A stretch of 64,000 bases of DNA from Bradyrhizobium arachidis (GCF_024758505.1 NZ_CP077970.1:5270001-5334000), one strand, 5' to 3'. Positions 27,210 through 38,183 are shown, counted from the first letter of the stretch. Program-made: numbers and translations. The notes: generated by a model not told the origin, from the sequence alone.

Positions 27210-28169
27210 TCAGTGCGCGCGCAGCTCGAACCGCTTGAGCTTGCGATGGAGCGTGGCGCGGCTGACGCCGAGCGCCTTGGCGGCCGCCGAAACGTTGCCG
27301 CCCGCGCGCAACAGCGCCCGCTGCACGACGGCGCGCTGACCGCCGGCAAGGTGGTCGCACGCCGTATCGGCGCCGAACAGATCGGCTGCGGGCACCGGCT
27401 GCCACGGGCGGCCGGGCGCGATCCCAAGTCCGACCCGGGCGGATCGGGTCGCGCCTATCACGAGATCGTCGGCATCGACGGCCACGAGGCCACCCTGCCC
27501 CTCCGCCGACGGCGCCAGCACGATGCGGGCATTGGCAAAGGCACGGCGGAACAGGTCGGCCTCGATGCGCCGCGCGGCTTCGCCCGCGGCCAGTGCAATC
27601 AAATTCGAAAATGCGTCGGTGCGATCGGCGCGGCAGGAGGAGACGTCGAGCACGCCGGCCAGCGCCGCCTCATGGTCGTAGATCGGCACGGCAGTGCAGC
27701 TCAACAGCGTGTTGCGCGTGAAGAAGTGCTGGTCGCGGTCGATGGTCAGCGGCCGCTGCTCGACCAGGCAAGTGCCGATGCCGTTCGTGCCTTCATGCTC
27801 CTCGCTCCACAGCGCGCCCGTCCACAGGCCCCAGGATTGGAACGTCGCGTCATCGGCCGGCGTGCCGCGACGATCGACCGGAATGCCCTCACCGTCGGCG
27901 AGCAGCACGCAGCAGCCCGCAGCGCCGACCGCCTGATAGAGCCGGTCCATCGCGCCCTGCGCGGCCGCAAGCAGCGGCGCGATGCGTTCGCGCGCATAGA
28001 AGAGCTCGGCGTCGGTGAGCCGGGTCGATGGCCGGTGGCCGGAAGGATCGAGGTGATGCAAACGGGAGGAACGGCACCACGACGCCACAAGCGCGGAACG
28101 TGCCGCCTGGCCCGACGCAATAGCGGCCTCAACGCGAGCCGCGTGATGCTGGTGCATTTGCCCATTCAT
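27210..28169 (-). CDS. AcoR-like transcription regulator: GAF plus Fis-type HTH, without an AAA+ domain
   Basis: 319 residues. The N-terminal half is the AcoR-type sensory region with a GAF domain (about 65-205; GTNGIGTCLVEQRPLTIDRD, AVPIYDHEAALAGVLDVSSC). The end is a Fis-type helix-turn-helix (GGNVSAAAKALGVSRATLHR). The roughly 240-residue sigma-54-activating AAA+ domain of AcoR (GAFTGA, Walker A) is absent; there is only an 80-residue linker. The protein should therefore act as a sigma-70-type activator or repressor of the downstream aldehyde dehydrogenase. GGAGG lies eight bases before ATG 28169. Confidence 0.85.
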   Translation of the reverse strand: MNGQMHQHHAARVEAAIASGQAARSALVASWCRSSRLHHLDPSGHRPSTRLTDAELFYARERIAPLLAAAQGAMDRLYQAVGAAGCCVLLADGEGIPVDRRGTPADDATFQSWGLWTGALWSEEHEGTNGIGTCLVEQRPLTIDRDQHFFTRNTLLSCTAVPIYDHEAALAGVLDVSSCRADRTDAFSNLIALAAGEAARRIEADLFRRAFANARIVLAPSAEGQGGLVAVDADDLVIGATRSARVGLGIAPGRPWQPVPAADLFGADTACDHLAGGQRAVVQRALLRAGGNVSAAAKALGVSRATLHRKLKRFELRAH

Positions 28170-28216
28170 CACTGTTTCCTCCGAAAGGCAGTCTAGGTCG
28201 TGCCGGCGCCGCCAAG

Positions 28217-28230
28217 TTGATCTGCGTCAA
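28217..28230. promoter_or_regulatory. FixK/FNR-type box upstream of the GAF-Fis regulator gene
   Basis: TTGATCTGCGTCAA fits the anaerobox pattern TTGAT-N4-(A/G)TCAA recognised by FixK and FNR proteins in rhizobia. Its centre is about 55 bases before the regulator start. It suggests microaerobic control of this regulator. Motif match is clear; binding is inferred. Confidence 0.65.
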
Positions 28231-28332
28231 CTCCGGATGACGGCGCCTGTGAAGCCATGAACCCGGCGCGCGGCCGCCGTCAAGACGCGAGGGCCCCCGC
28301 GGGTACCGACCTTCGGCATAGACGGAACAATC

Positions 28333-28354
28333 GCCGCCGGCTTCGCCCGGCGGC
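28333..28354. terminator. Candidate terminator of ftsB
   Basis: GCCGCCGG and CCGGCGGC form an 8-bp perfect stem with a 6-base loop, 32 bases past the ftsB stop on the minus strand. GATTGTTCC follows, a weak T-rich tail. Confidence 0.45.
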
Positions 28355-28385
28355 TTTCGACTTCGGTTTCGGAAGGCGTGAGGCG

Positions 28386-28703
28386 TTAGTTCTGGTTGAT
28401 CATCCGAACCAGATCGTGCGGGTTGACATATTGGAGCTGGTAGCGCGCCCGCTCGTCCAGCATGTCGGGGTCGATCTTGTCCGCGCGCAGCAGCGACACC
28501 CGCTGCTCGCCCTCGGCCCGCTCCCGCTTTAGCCGCGCCAGCTCGGAGGTCAGGGCGATGATCTCCTGGTCGAGCTCCTGCCGAGCGTTCAGGCCGTATT
28601 TGCCGGTATAGGCGTTGATGCCGAAATAGCCGACGATCGCTGCCGCAATCGTGTAAAGGGCAAGGCCGGTTAGAATCGATTTGAGGCGGGCACGGGTGAC
28701 CAT
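28386..28703 (-). CDS. ftsB: Septum formation initiator FtsB/DivIC family protein
   Basis: 105 residues. Short cytoplasmic N-terminus, one membrane helix (about 9-28, ILTGLALYTIAAAIVGYFGI), then a coiled coil (about 40-75, ELDQEIIALTSELARLKRER) and the conserved short tail DKIDPDMLDERARYQLQYVN. This is the divisome subcomplex protein that links FtsL/FtsQ to septal synthesis. In alphaproteobacteria it lies between eno and pdhA, the same relative order as here. ATG 28703 is preferred to TTG 28712. Confidence 0.9.
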   Translation of the reverse strand: MVTRARLKSILTGLALYTIAAAIVGYFGINAYTGKYGLNARQELDQEIIALTSELARLKRERAEGEQRVSLLRADKIDPDMLDERARYQLQYVNPHDLVRMINQN

Positions 28704-28754
28704 AACAGCCAAGATCGAACAGGTCGGTTAACGGAGTGCTAATTCAACACACGT

Positions 28755-28835
28755 CGTCATTCCGGGGCGGCTCGAAGAGCCGAACCCGGAATCTCGAGAT
28801 TCCGGGTTCGATGCCCTGCATCGCCCCGGAATAAC
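28755..28835. repeat. Nested palindromic intergenic repeat, family 2
   Basis: A perfect 30-bp palindrome at 28781-28810 (arm CGAACCCGGAATCTC) lies inside outer arms GTCATTCCGGGGCG (28755-28768) and CGCCCCGGAATAAC (28822-28835), which pair with one mismatch. The element fills the gap between ftsB and the FMN reductase gene and looks like a dispersed chromosomal repeat. Confidence 0.75.
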
Positions 28836-28846
28836 CTCAGAAAAGC

Positions 28847-29398
28847 TCAGCCCTGGTTCTTCGCCACATGCGCGGCGAAGGCGTCGATGTACTGCTGGAG
28901 CACGGTCTTCAGCGCGTCCTTGGTCAGGTTGCCGGCCGCGTCGAAGGCGTCGCCGACGCCGTTGAGGTAGACCTCCGGCTGCTGCAGGATCGGGCCGGCG
29001 ATGCCGGGCAGGATGTTCTGCAGATGCTTGGCCGCGCTGACGCCGCCGAGCGGTCCCGGCGAGTTGGAGACGATGCCGACCGGCTTGCCGAGGAATGAGC
29101 TCTTGCCGTAGGGGCGCGAGGCGACGTCGATGGCGTTCTTGAGCACGCCCGGAATCGAGCGATTGTATTCTGGGGTGACGAACAGCACGCCGTTCGACTT
29201 CTGAAGCTTTTCGCGGAACGCGAGCCAGTCGGCGGGCGGTGCGCCCTCGAGGTCCTGGTTGAAGAACGAGATGCCCGCAGGCGTGACGACCTCGAGCGAG
29301 AGCGAGCTCGGCGCGAGCTTTGCGAAGGCGTTGGCGATCTTCAGCGAAAAGCTTTCCTTGCGCAGGCTGCCGACGATCGTGACGATGTGATGGGCCAT
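28847..29398 (-). CDS. NADPH-dependent FMN reductase family protein
   Basis: 183 residues, flavodoxin-like fold. The phosphate loop IVGSLRKESFSLKIANAF, the family motif FVTPEYNRSIPGVLKNAID and the FMN-contacting SNSPGPLGGVSA are all present. Members reduce FMN, quinones, azo compounds or chromate with NADPH; the physiological substrate is unknown. GAGG lies six bases before ATG 29398. Nearby genes (MBL hydrolase, MDR oxidoreductase) suggest a detoxification-type insert, which is inference. Confidence 0.92.
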   Translation of the reverse strand: MAHHIVTIVGSLRKESFSLKIANAFAKLAPSSLSLEVVTPAGISFFNQDLEGAPPADWLAFREKLQKSNGVLFVTPEYNRSIPGVLKNAIDVASRPYGKSSFLGKPVGIVSNSPGPLGGVSAAKHLQNILPGIAGPILQQPEVYLNGVGDAFDAAGNLTKDALKTVLQQYIDAFAAHVAKNQG

Positions 29399-29525
29399 TT
29401 GTGTCCTCAAACTCCAGCGGAATACCGGTGAGGCACATAAGCCATCCCGGCCAATGGATGCAAGTGCATGGACCGACACGTTTTGGAAACGCAGCGTTTC
29501 CCGAAAACGAACCTCCCCCAAAACG

Positions 29526-29551
29526 ATCAGGCCGCCAAATGGCGGCCTGAT
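29526..29551. terminator. Rho-independent terminator of the MBL hydrolase gene
   Basis: ATCAGGCCGCC-AAAT-GGCGGCCTGAT: 11-bp perfect stem, 4-base loop, 27 bases past the MBL stop. On the minus strand it is followed by CGTTTTGG, a short T-run. Confidence 0.75.
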
Positions 29552-29577
29552 GCCTCATATGGCGATCGCGCTTCCGC

Positions 29578-30573
29578 TCAGAGCGTCGGATTCCAGAGCG
29601 AGGGGATGAGGCGATATTTGGCGCCGTCCTTCTCGACATGGCCGACCGAGGGGAAGGTGAAGTGGAAGCCGACGACGGTCGCCTTCTCCGCCGCCGCCAT
29701 ATCGTAGAACTTGTGGCGGGTCGCCTGCGCCATGGCGGGATCGTTGTCGAACACCACGTGCCAGTCCGGATTGCGCAGGAAGAACTCCGGAATGTTGGTC
29801 ACATCAGACTGGATCAGGACCTTGGCATCGCCGGATGCCACCGCAAAGGACGTGTGGCCGGGCGTATGACCGGGCGTCGCGATCGAGGTGATGCCGGGCG
29901 CGACCTCCTTGCCCCATTCGTACTTCGTCACCTTGGACTCCAGACCGGCAAAGGTCTTCTTCACGTTGGCGAAGTAGTTCTTCATCATGTCGTTCGGAGC
30001 CTTGGCCGCATTCTCCTCGCTCGCCCAGAACTCCCAATCCTTCACCGGCACCATGATCTCGGCATTCGGGAAGGCAAGGCCGCCGTCGGCGAGACGGATG
30101 CCGTTGGTGTGGTCGGGATGCAGATGCGAGAGCAGCACGACGTCGATGCTCTTGGGATCGACGCCCGCTGCCGCCAGGTTCTGAAGCGTGCGGCCGACTG
30201 CGCCCTTGCTCGCTTCGAAATTGGCCGCGCCATTGCCGCTGTCGATCAGGACGAGCTTGCTGCCTGTGTTGATGAGCTGCGGATTGAACGGCACGGTGAC
30301 CATGCCCTTCGGCATGTAGGCGGCATCGCCGGCGGCGAGCGCCTCTTCCTTCGGCACGTTGGTCACGAATTTGTCGGGCATCGGGAACGTGCGTGCGCCG
30401 TCATTGATCGAGGTGCACTCGAACGAGCCAACCTTGTAGCGATAGAAGCCCGGCGCCTGAATGCCGCTTTGCGGCACTGCGGCACTGGCGGGCGTCGTTC
30501 CCAACCGCGTGATCGCGGCTGCGCCGAGCGCCGCAGCGCCCGCAAGCATGTGACGGCGATTCAGTTCGATCAT
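29578..30573 (-). CDS. Exported MBL-fold metallo-hydrolase
   Basis: 331 residues. The N-terminus MIELNRRHMLAGAAALGAAA has a twin-Arg motif followed by a hydrophobic stretch and an Ala-x-Ala-like site (TPASAA), so Tat export is likely. The metallo-beta-lactamase fold shows the di-zinc motif LLSHLHPDHTNGI, a further Asp/His region (TPGHTPGHTSF) and ligand Asp in IQSDVT. The family includes lactonases and thioesterases; the substrate is not readable. AAGGGGA lies seven bases before ATG 30573. A terminator follows the gene. Confidence 0.9.
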   Translation of the reverse strand: MIELNRRHMLAGAAALGAAAITRLGTTPASAAVPQSGIQAPGFYRYKVGSFECTSINDGARTFPMPDKFVTNVPKEEALAAGDAAYMPKGMVTVPFNPQLINTGSKLVLIDSGNGAANFEASKGAVGRTLQNLAAAGVDPKSIDVVLLSHLHPDHTNGIRLADGGLAFPNAEIMVPVKDWEFWASEENAAKAPNDMMKNYFANVKKTFAGLESKVTKYEWGKEVAPGITSIATPGHTPGHTSFAVASGDAKVLIQSDVTNIPEFFLRNPDWHVVFDNDPAMAQATRHKFYDMAAAEKATVVGFHFTFPSVGHVEKDGAKYRLIPSLWNPTL

Positions 30574-30684
30574 GGGCTTGTCCCCTTCTGAGCATTGCGG
30601 TTTTCCCGCTTTCAATTGCGGCGCGAATGTTGTTCCGCTTCGCTCAGAAGGCAAGCCCTCTTTTGGATCATGCCCTGCCGGACA

Positions 30685-31824
30685 TCACGAAGATTTATTT
30701 GGGTTGATAAGGAATTTTTCGCCGGTCGCGCGTTTGCCGTACACGGCGATGTTGGCGAGATCGAGCGTTTCCGGCAGCGACACCACGCGGGTGTAGTGGC
30801 TGGCGAAGGTGGTCTTGAGCTCGGAGGCCACGCGCTGGCGCAGCCGGCCGATCTCGGCTGGGCCGATCTTCTGCAGGAACGGCGTGAGCAGCCAGCCGCC
30901 GACGCCCCAGGTCAGGCCGAAGGAGCGGCTGAGCTCGGTCGGACGGGTGTCGAGGGCGCCGTAGATGTAGACCTGCTTGTACACGTTCGAGCCGTAGCGG
31001 CTGTACTCTTTGGCGGTCTTGTTGGCCGCGACCTCCATCGCCGTGAGGATCTGGCTCGCAAGCTTGCCGCCGCCGATGGCGTCGAAGGCGATCGTGGCGC
31101 CGGTCTCCACCAGCGCATTGGTGAGATCGTCCAGGAAGCTGGCTGCGGTGGAATCGACGACGTATTTGGCGCCGATCTTGTGCAGGATGTCGGCCTGCTC
31201 CTTGCTGCGCACGATGTTGACGAGGCCGATGCCGTCCTTGATGCAGATCTTGTTGAGCATTTGGCCGAGGTTCGAAGCCGCCGCGGTATGCACCAGCGCC
31301 TTGTGGTTCTCCCGCCGCATCGTCTCGGTCATGCCGAGCGCGGTCAGCGGATTGACGAACCACGACGCGCCGTCGGCCGCCGTCGTGCCGGGCGGCAGCT
31401 CCATGACGTCGCGGACCTTGAGGACGCGGTATTGCGTGTACATCGCACCACCGATCATCGAGACCATCTTGCCCATCAGCGCTTTTGCGGCGTCCGATGA
31501 TCCGGTCTCGATGACAGTGCCGGCGCCTTCGTTGCCGACCGGCAGCGACTGATCGAGCCGCGCGGCCATCATCCGCATCGCGGCCTCCGGCATCTTTGCG
31601 GTGACCACGGGCTGATCCTTGGTGCCGGACACCTGCGCGGCCGACATGTCGGCGGGGCCGATCAAGAGCCCGAGGTCGGACGGGTTGATCGGCGTCGCCT
31701 CGACGCGGACCACGACCTCGTCATCGGCCGGCTCCGGCGTCGGCACGCTCACCAGGGACAATTCGAGTTCGCCGCTATTCTTGAGCAGCGAACGCAGTTG
31801 CAGTCCGCTGTTGCCGTCGCTCAT
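30685..31824 (-). CDS. MDR-family zinc-type alcohol dehydrogenase/quinone oxidoreductase-like protein
   Basis: 379 residues. GroES-like domain at the N-terminus (EVVVRVEATPINPSDLGLLI, then VGNEGAGTVIETG) and a Rossmann domain (HTAAASNLGQMLNKICIKDG), the quinone-oxidoreductase pattern of the medium-chain dehydrogenase superfamily. The catalytic and structural zinc cysteines of alcohol dehydrogenases are absent, so it is probably an NADPH-dependent reductase of a conjugated carbonyl. It starts 33 bases after the eno stop on the same strand and may be co-transcribed with it. Confidence 0.9.
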   Translation of the reverse strand: MSDGNSGLQLRSLLKNSGELELSLVSVPTPEPADDEVVVRVEATPINPSDLGLLIGPADMSAAQVSGTKDQPVVTAKMPEAAMRMMAARLDQSLPVGNEGAGTVIETGSSDAAKALMGKMVSMIGGAMYTQYRVLKVRDVMELPPGTTAADGASWFVNPLTALGMTETMRRENHKALVHTAAASNLGQMLNKICIKDGIGLVNIVRSKEQADILHKIGAKYVVDSTAASFLDDLTNALVETGATIAFDAIGGGKLASQILTAMEVAANKTAKEYSRYGSNVYKQVYIYGALDTRPTELSRSFGLTWGVGGWLLTPFLQKIGPAEIGRLRQRVASELKTTFASHYTRVVSLPETLDLANIAVYGKRATGEKFLINPNKSS

Positions 31825-31857
31825 GTGGATCCTCCCTGGTGCTTGTTTTGTCGTCGT

Positions 31858-33255
<1,398 letters not shown>

Positions 33256-33357
33256 TTAGCCTGCGCCCCTCGCCTGACGGGTGAAGAGCGCAGGTTTATG
33301 CTTTCACCCGGTTGATCTGCGTGTCGAACCGCAAACTGAAACAGTCGGGGTAACGCA

Positions 33358-34335
33358 ATGAATCGCCGCCAGTTTCTCGTCTCCGGCGCCGCCCTCCTCG
33401 CGGTTCGGCCAGGCTTTGCCCAGGAAGGCCCGTTCCGGACAAAATACTACCCGATCAGCGCCGGCATTGGCCTGCACGACCTCACCCCCGCCCCCGACGG
33501 CACGGTCTGGTTCACGGCCCAGGGCAAGGGCATGCTGGGCAAGCTCGATCCCAGGGACGGCTCGCATAGGACGGTCAGCCTTGGTCAGGGCGCAGCCCCC
33601 CACGGTGTGACCATCGGGCCGGACGGCGCGCCCTGGATCACCGAGGGCGGCCAGAACGCAATCGCGCGGGTCGACCCTGATGACCTCAAGGTCTCCCTGT
33701 TCCGCCTGCCCGAAAAATTCGCTGCCGCCAACCTCAATACCGGCGTATTCGACAAGGCCGGCACCTACTGGTTCACCGGCCAGTCCGGCTACTACGGCCG
33801 GCTCGAGCCAAAGTCCGGCGCGATGGACGTGTTCAAGGCGCCGAAGGGCGTCGGCCCTTATGGCATCACCGTGACGCCCAAGGGCGACATCTGGTACGCC
33901 TCGCTCGCCGGCAGCTACATCGGCAAGATCGATCTTGCGACCGGCAATGCCACCGTCGTTCAGCCGCCCACGCCGAGCCAGGGCGCGCGGCGGGTGTGGT
34001 CGGATTCCAAGGGCCGGATCTGGGTCAGCGAGTGGAATAGCGGACATGTGTCGGTGCACGATCCCGCCGACAGCTCCTGGAAAAGCTGGAAGCTACCGGG
34101 CGAACGTCCCCGCACCTACGCGGTCTTCGTCGACGACAAGGACAAGGTCTGGCTGACGGACTTCTCAGCCAATGCGATCGTGCGGTTCGACCCCGGGACG
34201 GAGAATTTCACGAGCTTCCCGAGCGACCGCGCCAATGCCAACGTCCGCCAGCTCGACGGCCGCCCCGGTGAGCTCTGGGGCTGCGAGTCCGGCAACGACC
34301 GGATCGTCCTGATCCAGACGATTGCCTCGGGTTGA
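33358..34335 (+). CDS. Exported Vgb-like (virginiamycin B lyase family) beta-propeller protein
   Basis: 325 residues. A twin-Arg signal ([20 protein letters not shown] then AQ) predicts export. The body has repeated blades with the xGxVWFT or xGxIWxS pattern ([59 protein letters not shown]), a six- or seven-bladed propeller as in Vgb lyase. True streptogramin lyases have specific His/Glu residues that I cannot verify here, so enzymatic activity is uncertain. It heads a plus-strand pair with queF. Confidence 0.85.
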   Translation: MNRRQFLVSGAALLAVRPGFAQEGPFRTKYYPISAGIGLHDLTPAPDGTVWFTAQGKGMLGKLDPRDGSHRTVSLGQGAAPHGVTIGPDGAPWITEGGQNAIARVDPDDLKVSLFRLPEKFAAANLNTGVFDKAGTYWFTGQSGYYGRLEPKSGAMDVFKAPKGVGPYGITVTPKGDIWYASLAGSYIGKIDLATGNATVVQPPTPSQGARRVWSDSKGRIWVSEWNSGHVSVHDPADSSWKSWKLPGERPRTYAVFVDDKDKVWLTDFSANAIVRFDPGTENFTSFPSDRANANVRQLDGRPGELWGCESGNDRIVLIQTIASG

Positions 34336-34384
34336 CGGCAGCCATCGCTTACGTCCATGTCAGCGCGACAAAGGACGACAAACG

Positions 34385-34837
34385 ATGGCGAAAAAATCCC
34401 TCCAGCTCGGCCGCGCGGTGGAATGGCCGCATACGCCGGAAGAAGCCCAGCTCGACCGCGTGCCCAATCCGCAGAAGGGTACCGACTATCTGGTGCGTTT
34501 CACCGTGCCCGAATTCACCTCGCTCTGCCCGGTCACGGGCCAGCCGGATTTCGCGCATCTGATGATCGACTACGCACCCGGCCAGTGGCTGCTGGAGTCG
34601 AAGTCGCTGAAACTCTACATCGCGAGCTTTCGCAATCACGGCGCCTTCCACGAGGATTGCACCGTGATGATCGGCAAGCGCATCACTACCGAGATCAAGC
34701 CAAAGTGGTTGCGCATCGGTGGCTACTGGTATCCGCGCGGCGGCATCCCGATCGACGTGTTCTGGCAAACCGGCAGGGTGCCGAAGGGCCTCTGGGTGCC
34801 GGAGCAAGGCGTCGCGCCCTATCGCGGGCGGGGTTAA
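34385..34837 (+). CDS. queF: NADPH-dependent 7-cyano-7-deazaguanine reductase
   Basis: 150 residues, the short single-domain (type I) QueF. It reduces preQ0 to preQ1 in queuosine synthesis. The nucleophilic Cys48 ([11 protein letters not shown]), the acid Asp55 seven residues later, and the NADPH-site region [20 protein letters not shown] are all present. ATG 34385 follows AAGGA at usable spacing and starts the conserved reading; the frame extends a little upstream into the intergenic gap. It lies 49 bases after the Vgb-like gene. Confidence 0.95.
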   Translation: MAKKSLQLGRAVEWPHTPEEAQLDRVPNPQKGTDYLVRFTVPEFTSLCPVTGQPDFAHLMIDYAPGQWLLESKSLKLYIASFRNHGAFHEDCTVMIGKRITTEIKPKWLRIGGYWYPRGGIPIDVFWQTGRVPKGLWVPEQGVAPYRGRG

Positions 34838-34845
34838 GCCGTCCG

Positions 34846-34941
34846 TCAGACGAGGGCCAGGGCCAGAAGCCCCGAGCAGAGCAGCGCAACGCCTGCCAGC
34901 GCCACCGCAAGAAAGCCGAAAGAGGTGAATTCTTCACGCAT
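34846..34941 (-). CDS. Tiny single-helix membrane peptide, 31 residues
   Basis: A 31-codon frame starting MREEFTSFGFLAVALAGVAL, with a charged N-terminus and one hydrophobic helix up to the stop. Nothing else codes here. It follows the 30-residue frame at 34965-35057 by 23 bases on the same strand. No good ribosome site is seen, so coupling to the upstream frame would be needed. Codon pattern and hydrophobicity are the only evidence. Confidence 0.4.
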   Translation of the reverse strand: MREEFTSFGFLAVALAGVALLCSGLLALALV

Positions 34942-34964
34942 GATGACAAACCGGGCCGCCGTGC

Positions 34965-35057
34965 TCACCAGGCGCCAATCATGACGAGCGTAGCGATGCT
35001 CGCGGCGGAGAAACTCAGAATAACAATTGGTGCGGCAAGACTCTCATGGAACCACAT
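34965..35057 (-). CDS. Tiny single-helix membrane peptide, 30 residues
   Basis: A 30-codon frame starting MWFHESLAAPIVILSFSAAS, a near-continuous hydrophobic helix ending in GAW. GGGAGA lies seven bases before the ATG, a proper ribosome site. It resembles the small stress or respiratory-accessory membrane peptides of bacteria only in form; no family is recognised. Confidence 0.5.
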   Translation of the reverse strand: MWFHESLAAPIVILSFSAASIATLVMIGAW

Positions 35058-35238
35058 GTCGCTTCTCCCTCAATGGGACTAGCAACGGAGAGTAAGCCGC
35101 CCGTGCTTTGATGCGATGTCGTTGCGCTCGCAAAATGGCTTCGTCCCGGCGCGCTGGTACTTCGCCGGAACATGAACGACGAAACGACTTCACGGCGTCG
35201 CGAGTGCGATTGCCCCGACTGGACCAGATTGTCGCAGG

Positions 35239-35265
35239 TGCGTGGGCGGCAGGTCCGCCCACGCA
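35239..35265. terminator. Hairpin after the cyclase-family gene
   Basis: TGCGTGGGCGG and CCGCCCACGCA make an 11-bp perfect stem with a 5-base loop, 16 bases past the stop of the minus-strand cyclase-family gene. There is no T-run. The DNA from here to 35058 shows nothing else. Confidence 0.5.
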
Positions 35266-35280
35266 GCCAGTGCTCCCTGA

Positions 35281-36390
35281 TCACGTGATCGCGATCGGAC
35301 AGCCATTGCTTCCCGTGGCGCCCTTGATGGGCGCCGGGGTGAAGGAATAGACGAACTGATACTTCTTGTCGGCGATCAGATCGTCGAAGATCAGGTTCTC
35401 GTGGTTGTGAATGCCATGCTTGGTTTGCAATTCGGCATGAACCACGAAGGCGAGCGACTTGTCGGGATTGGGCACCACCTCGACCGCCCATGTATCGGCG
35501 GCCGTGAGCGCGAGGTCCTTCTCGATCACCCATTTCGCGGCGTCGAGGCCGATGCCCGGCTCTCCACTGTTGAAGCGATCATTGTTCTTCATCCAGAGCG
35601 AGCCCCAGCCGGTGTGAAACATGATGGCGTCTCCCGGCTTGATGTCGCTCTCGGCGATGTTCTGCTTCGCCAGCGCCGCCTTGATGTCGGCCGAGGTGAT
35701 CTCCTGGCCGGCATCCATCATCCCGCCCTTGAGCGCGACCATGTCAATGAGATGGGCGCGGGTGAAGATGGGCTTGAGCTTTTCAACGCCGAGCTTCTTC
35801 AGACCGTAGGCGTCACTGATCTCCTGGGCGGTGAAGCCGTTGTAGAACCGCATCTCGCTCCTGTCGCCGTCCTTGCCCATCTGGATGCCGATATGGCCGA
35901 GGCCGTCGAACTGCGTGCCGGTCTGGCCGATCTCGGTGGCGAGAAACTCGTCGTGATACACCAGCTTGTTGTCGCCGAACGGCCCGCCGGTCGGTCCGCC
36001 GGGAATGCGTAGCGAGAACGCGCGCGCGCCGAAAAGCGGCATACCCTGCTCATAGACGCGGCCGATCTTGTAGATCTTGCCGTCCTTGATCCACTTCGCC
36101 GCGTCGAGCACCTTCGCGGGCGTCATGTGGTTCGATGCACCTGACTCGTCATCCTTGCCCCATTTCGACGGCCACCATGGCTTGTCGACGCCCTTGGGCA
36201 TCGAGACTGCCGTCTGTGCCTGCGCCTCGGTGATCGGCGCGAGCGAAAACTTGCCGTGCATCGACCCCGCGAGCGCAGCGCCCGCCGCGCCGGCGAGGCC
36301 CGCCGTGCGAAGCAGGGTTCGGCGATCAGTCGTCGCCATCCCGCCTTTCTCGTCGTCTCCCTTGATTTCGTCTCCCTTGATTTGGTCCAT
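35281..36390 (-). CDS. Tat-exported cyclase-family (kynurenine formamidase-like) protein
   Basis: 369 residues. After 20 charged residues comes a twin-Arg signal (TTDRRTLLRTAGLAGAAGAA), so the folded protein is probably exported by Tat. The mature part is a cyclase/arylformamidase fold: the metal-site region appears as TGTQFDGLGHIGI, a variant of the usual HxGTHxDxPxH, with FHTGWGSLW further on. The usual first His is replaced, so metal binding may differ. The N-terminus contains a short repeat (QIKGDEIKGDDEKGG) from a duplicated 15-bp unit. GGAGG precedes the ATG. Confidence 0.85.
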   Translation of the reverse strand: MDQIKGDEIKGDDEKGGMATTDRRTLLRTAGLAGAAGAALAGSMHGKFSLAPITEAQAQTAVSMPKGVDKPWWPSKWGKDDESGASNHMTPAKVLDAAKWIKDGKIYKIGRVYEQGMPLFGARAFSLRIPGGPTGGPFGDNKLVYHDEFLATEIGQTGTQFDGLGHIGIQMGKDGDRSEMRFYNGFTAQEISDAYGLKKLGVEKLKPIFTRAHLIDMVALKGGMMDAGQEITSADIKAALAKQNIAESDIKPGDAIMFHTGWGSLWMKNNDRFNSGEPGIGLDAAKWVIEKDLALTAADTWAVEVVPNPDKSLAFVVHAELQTKHGIHNHENLIFDDLIADKKYQFVYSFTPAPIKGATGSNGCPIAIT

Positions 36391-36506
36391 CGCTTCCTCC
36401 CAGGTTGCGCCCGGTAGACCGGGCTTAGAATCTTATTTTCGGCCGGTTCGTCCTTCATTAGGCTGTTGTTCCGCGACAAAAATAAGACCAGAGGTTGAGG
36501 ACGCCG

Positions 36507-37580
<1,074 letters not shown>

Positions 37581-37657
37581 GCGCTAGTATGCGCTCATAG
37601 TACAAGGGACGATCACAATTTTAGGGAGAACGCCCCGACGAGCAAGGGAGACCCCGA

Positions 37658-38110
37658 ATGTACGCCAATATTCTCTTGAGCACGGATGGATCGGATGTCG
37701 CGAGAAAAGGCATCAAGCATGGGATTGCTTTGGCAAAGGCCCTGAACGCTGAGGTGACGGTGATCACCGTTACGGAACCGCTGCCGATCGACTATGGAGG
37801 CGGACACGACTCAGGCTGGATTCCTACGCAACAAGAAGTTGATCGCTTCGACGCAGCCTGCAAGGAACGTGCGGGCAAGGTGCTCGATGAAGCTCAATCA
37901 ATGGCGGAGCAGATAGGGATATCTGCAGAACTCTTGCACGTTCCGAATGCGCGCCCAGCGGATGCGATTATCGAAACCGCGAAGTCCAGAGGTTGTGACT
38001 TGATCGTCATGGGCTCTCATGGGCGCCGTGGCTTCAGGAAACTGTTCTTGGGCAGTCAAACATCCGAGGTTCTTGCGGACGGAAGCGTGCCGGTTCTTGT
38101 AGTTCACTGA
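37658..38110 (+). CDS. Universal stress protein (UspA family)
   Basis: 150 residues. It starts NILLSTDGSDVARKGIKHGI and ends with the ATP-binding loop VMGSHGRRGFRKLFLGSQTSEV, so it is the nucleotide-binding type. Its codon use is visibly less GC-rich than that of neighbours, hinting at a different history. AGGGAGA precedes the ATG. It converges with the chemoreceptor gene, with a shared hairpin between them. Confidence 0.95.
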   Translation: MYANILLSTDGSDVARKGIKHGIALAKALNAEVTVITVTEPLPIDYGGGHDSGWIPTQQEVDRFDAACKERAGKVLDEAQSMAEQIGISAELLHVPNARPADAIIETAKSRGCDLIVMGSHGRRGFRKLFLGSQTSEVLADGSVPVLVVH

Positions 38111-38151
38111 TGGGATCCGCTCCCTTCTGGGAGAGCCAATATTCAAAGCAA

Positions 38152-38183
38152 AGGCCCGTCACAGCCTGCACTGCGACGGGCCT
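38152..38183. terminator. Terminator between convergent stress-protein and chemoreceptor genes
   Basis: AGGCCCGTC and GACGGGCCT form a 9-bp perfect stem with a 14-base loop. On the minus strand TTTGCTTTG follows; on the plus strand GTCTTCT. It can serve both genes. Confidence 0.7.

Noticed and set aside
33311..33324. Possible second FixK box (TTGATCTGCGTGTC)
   Set aside because: The right half lacks TCAA, so the palindrome is broken.
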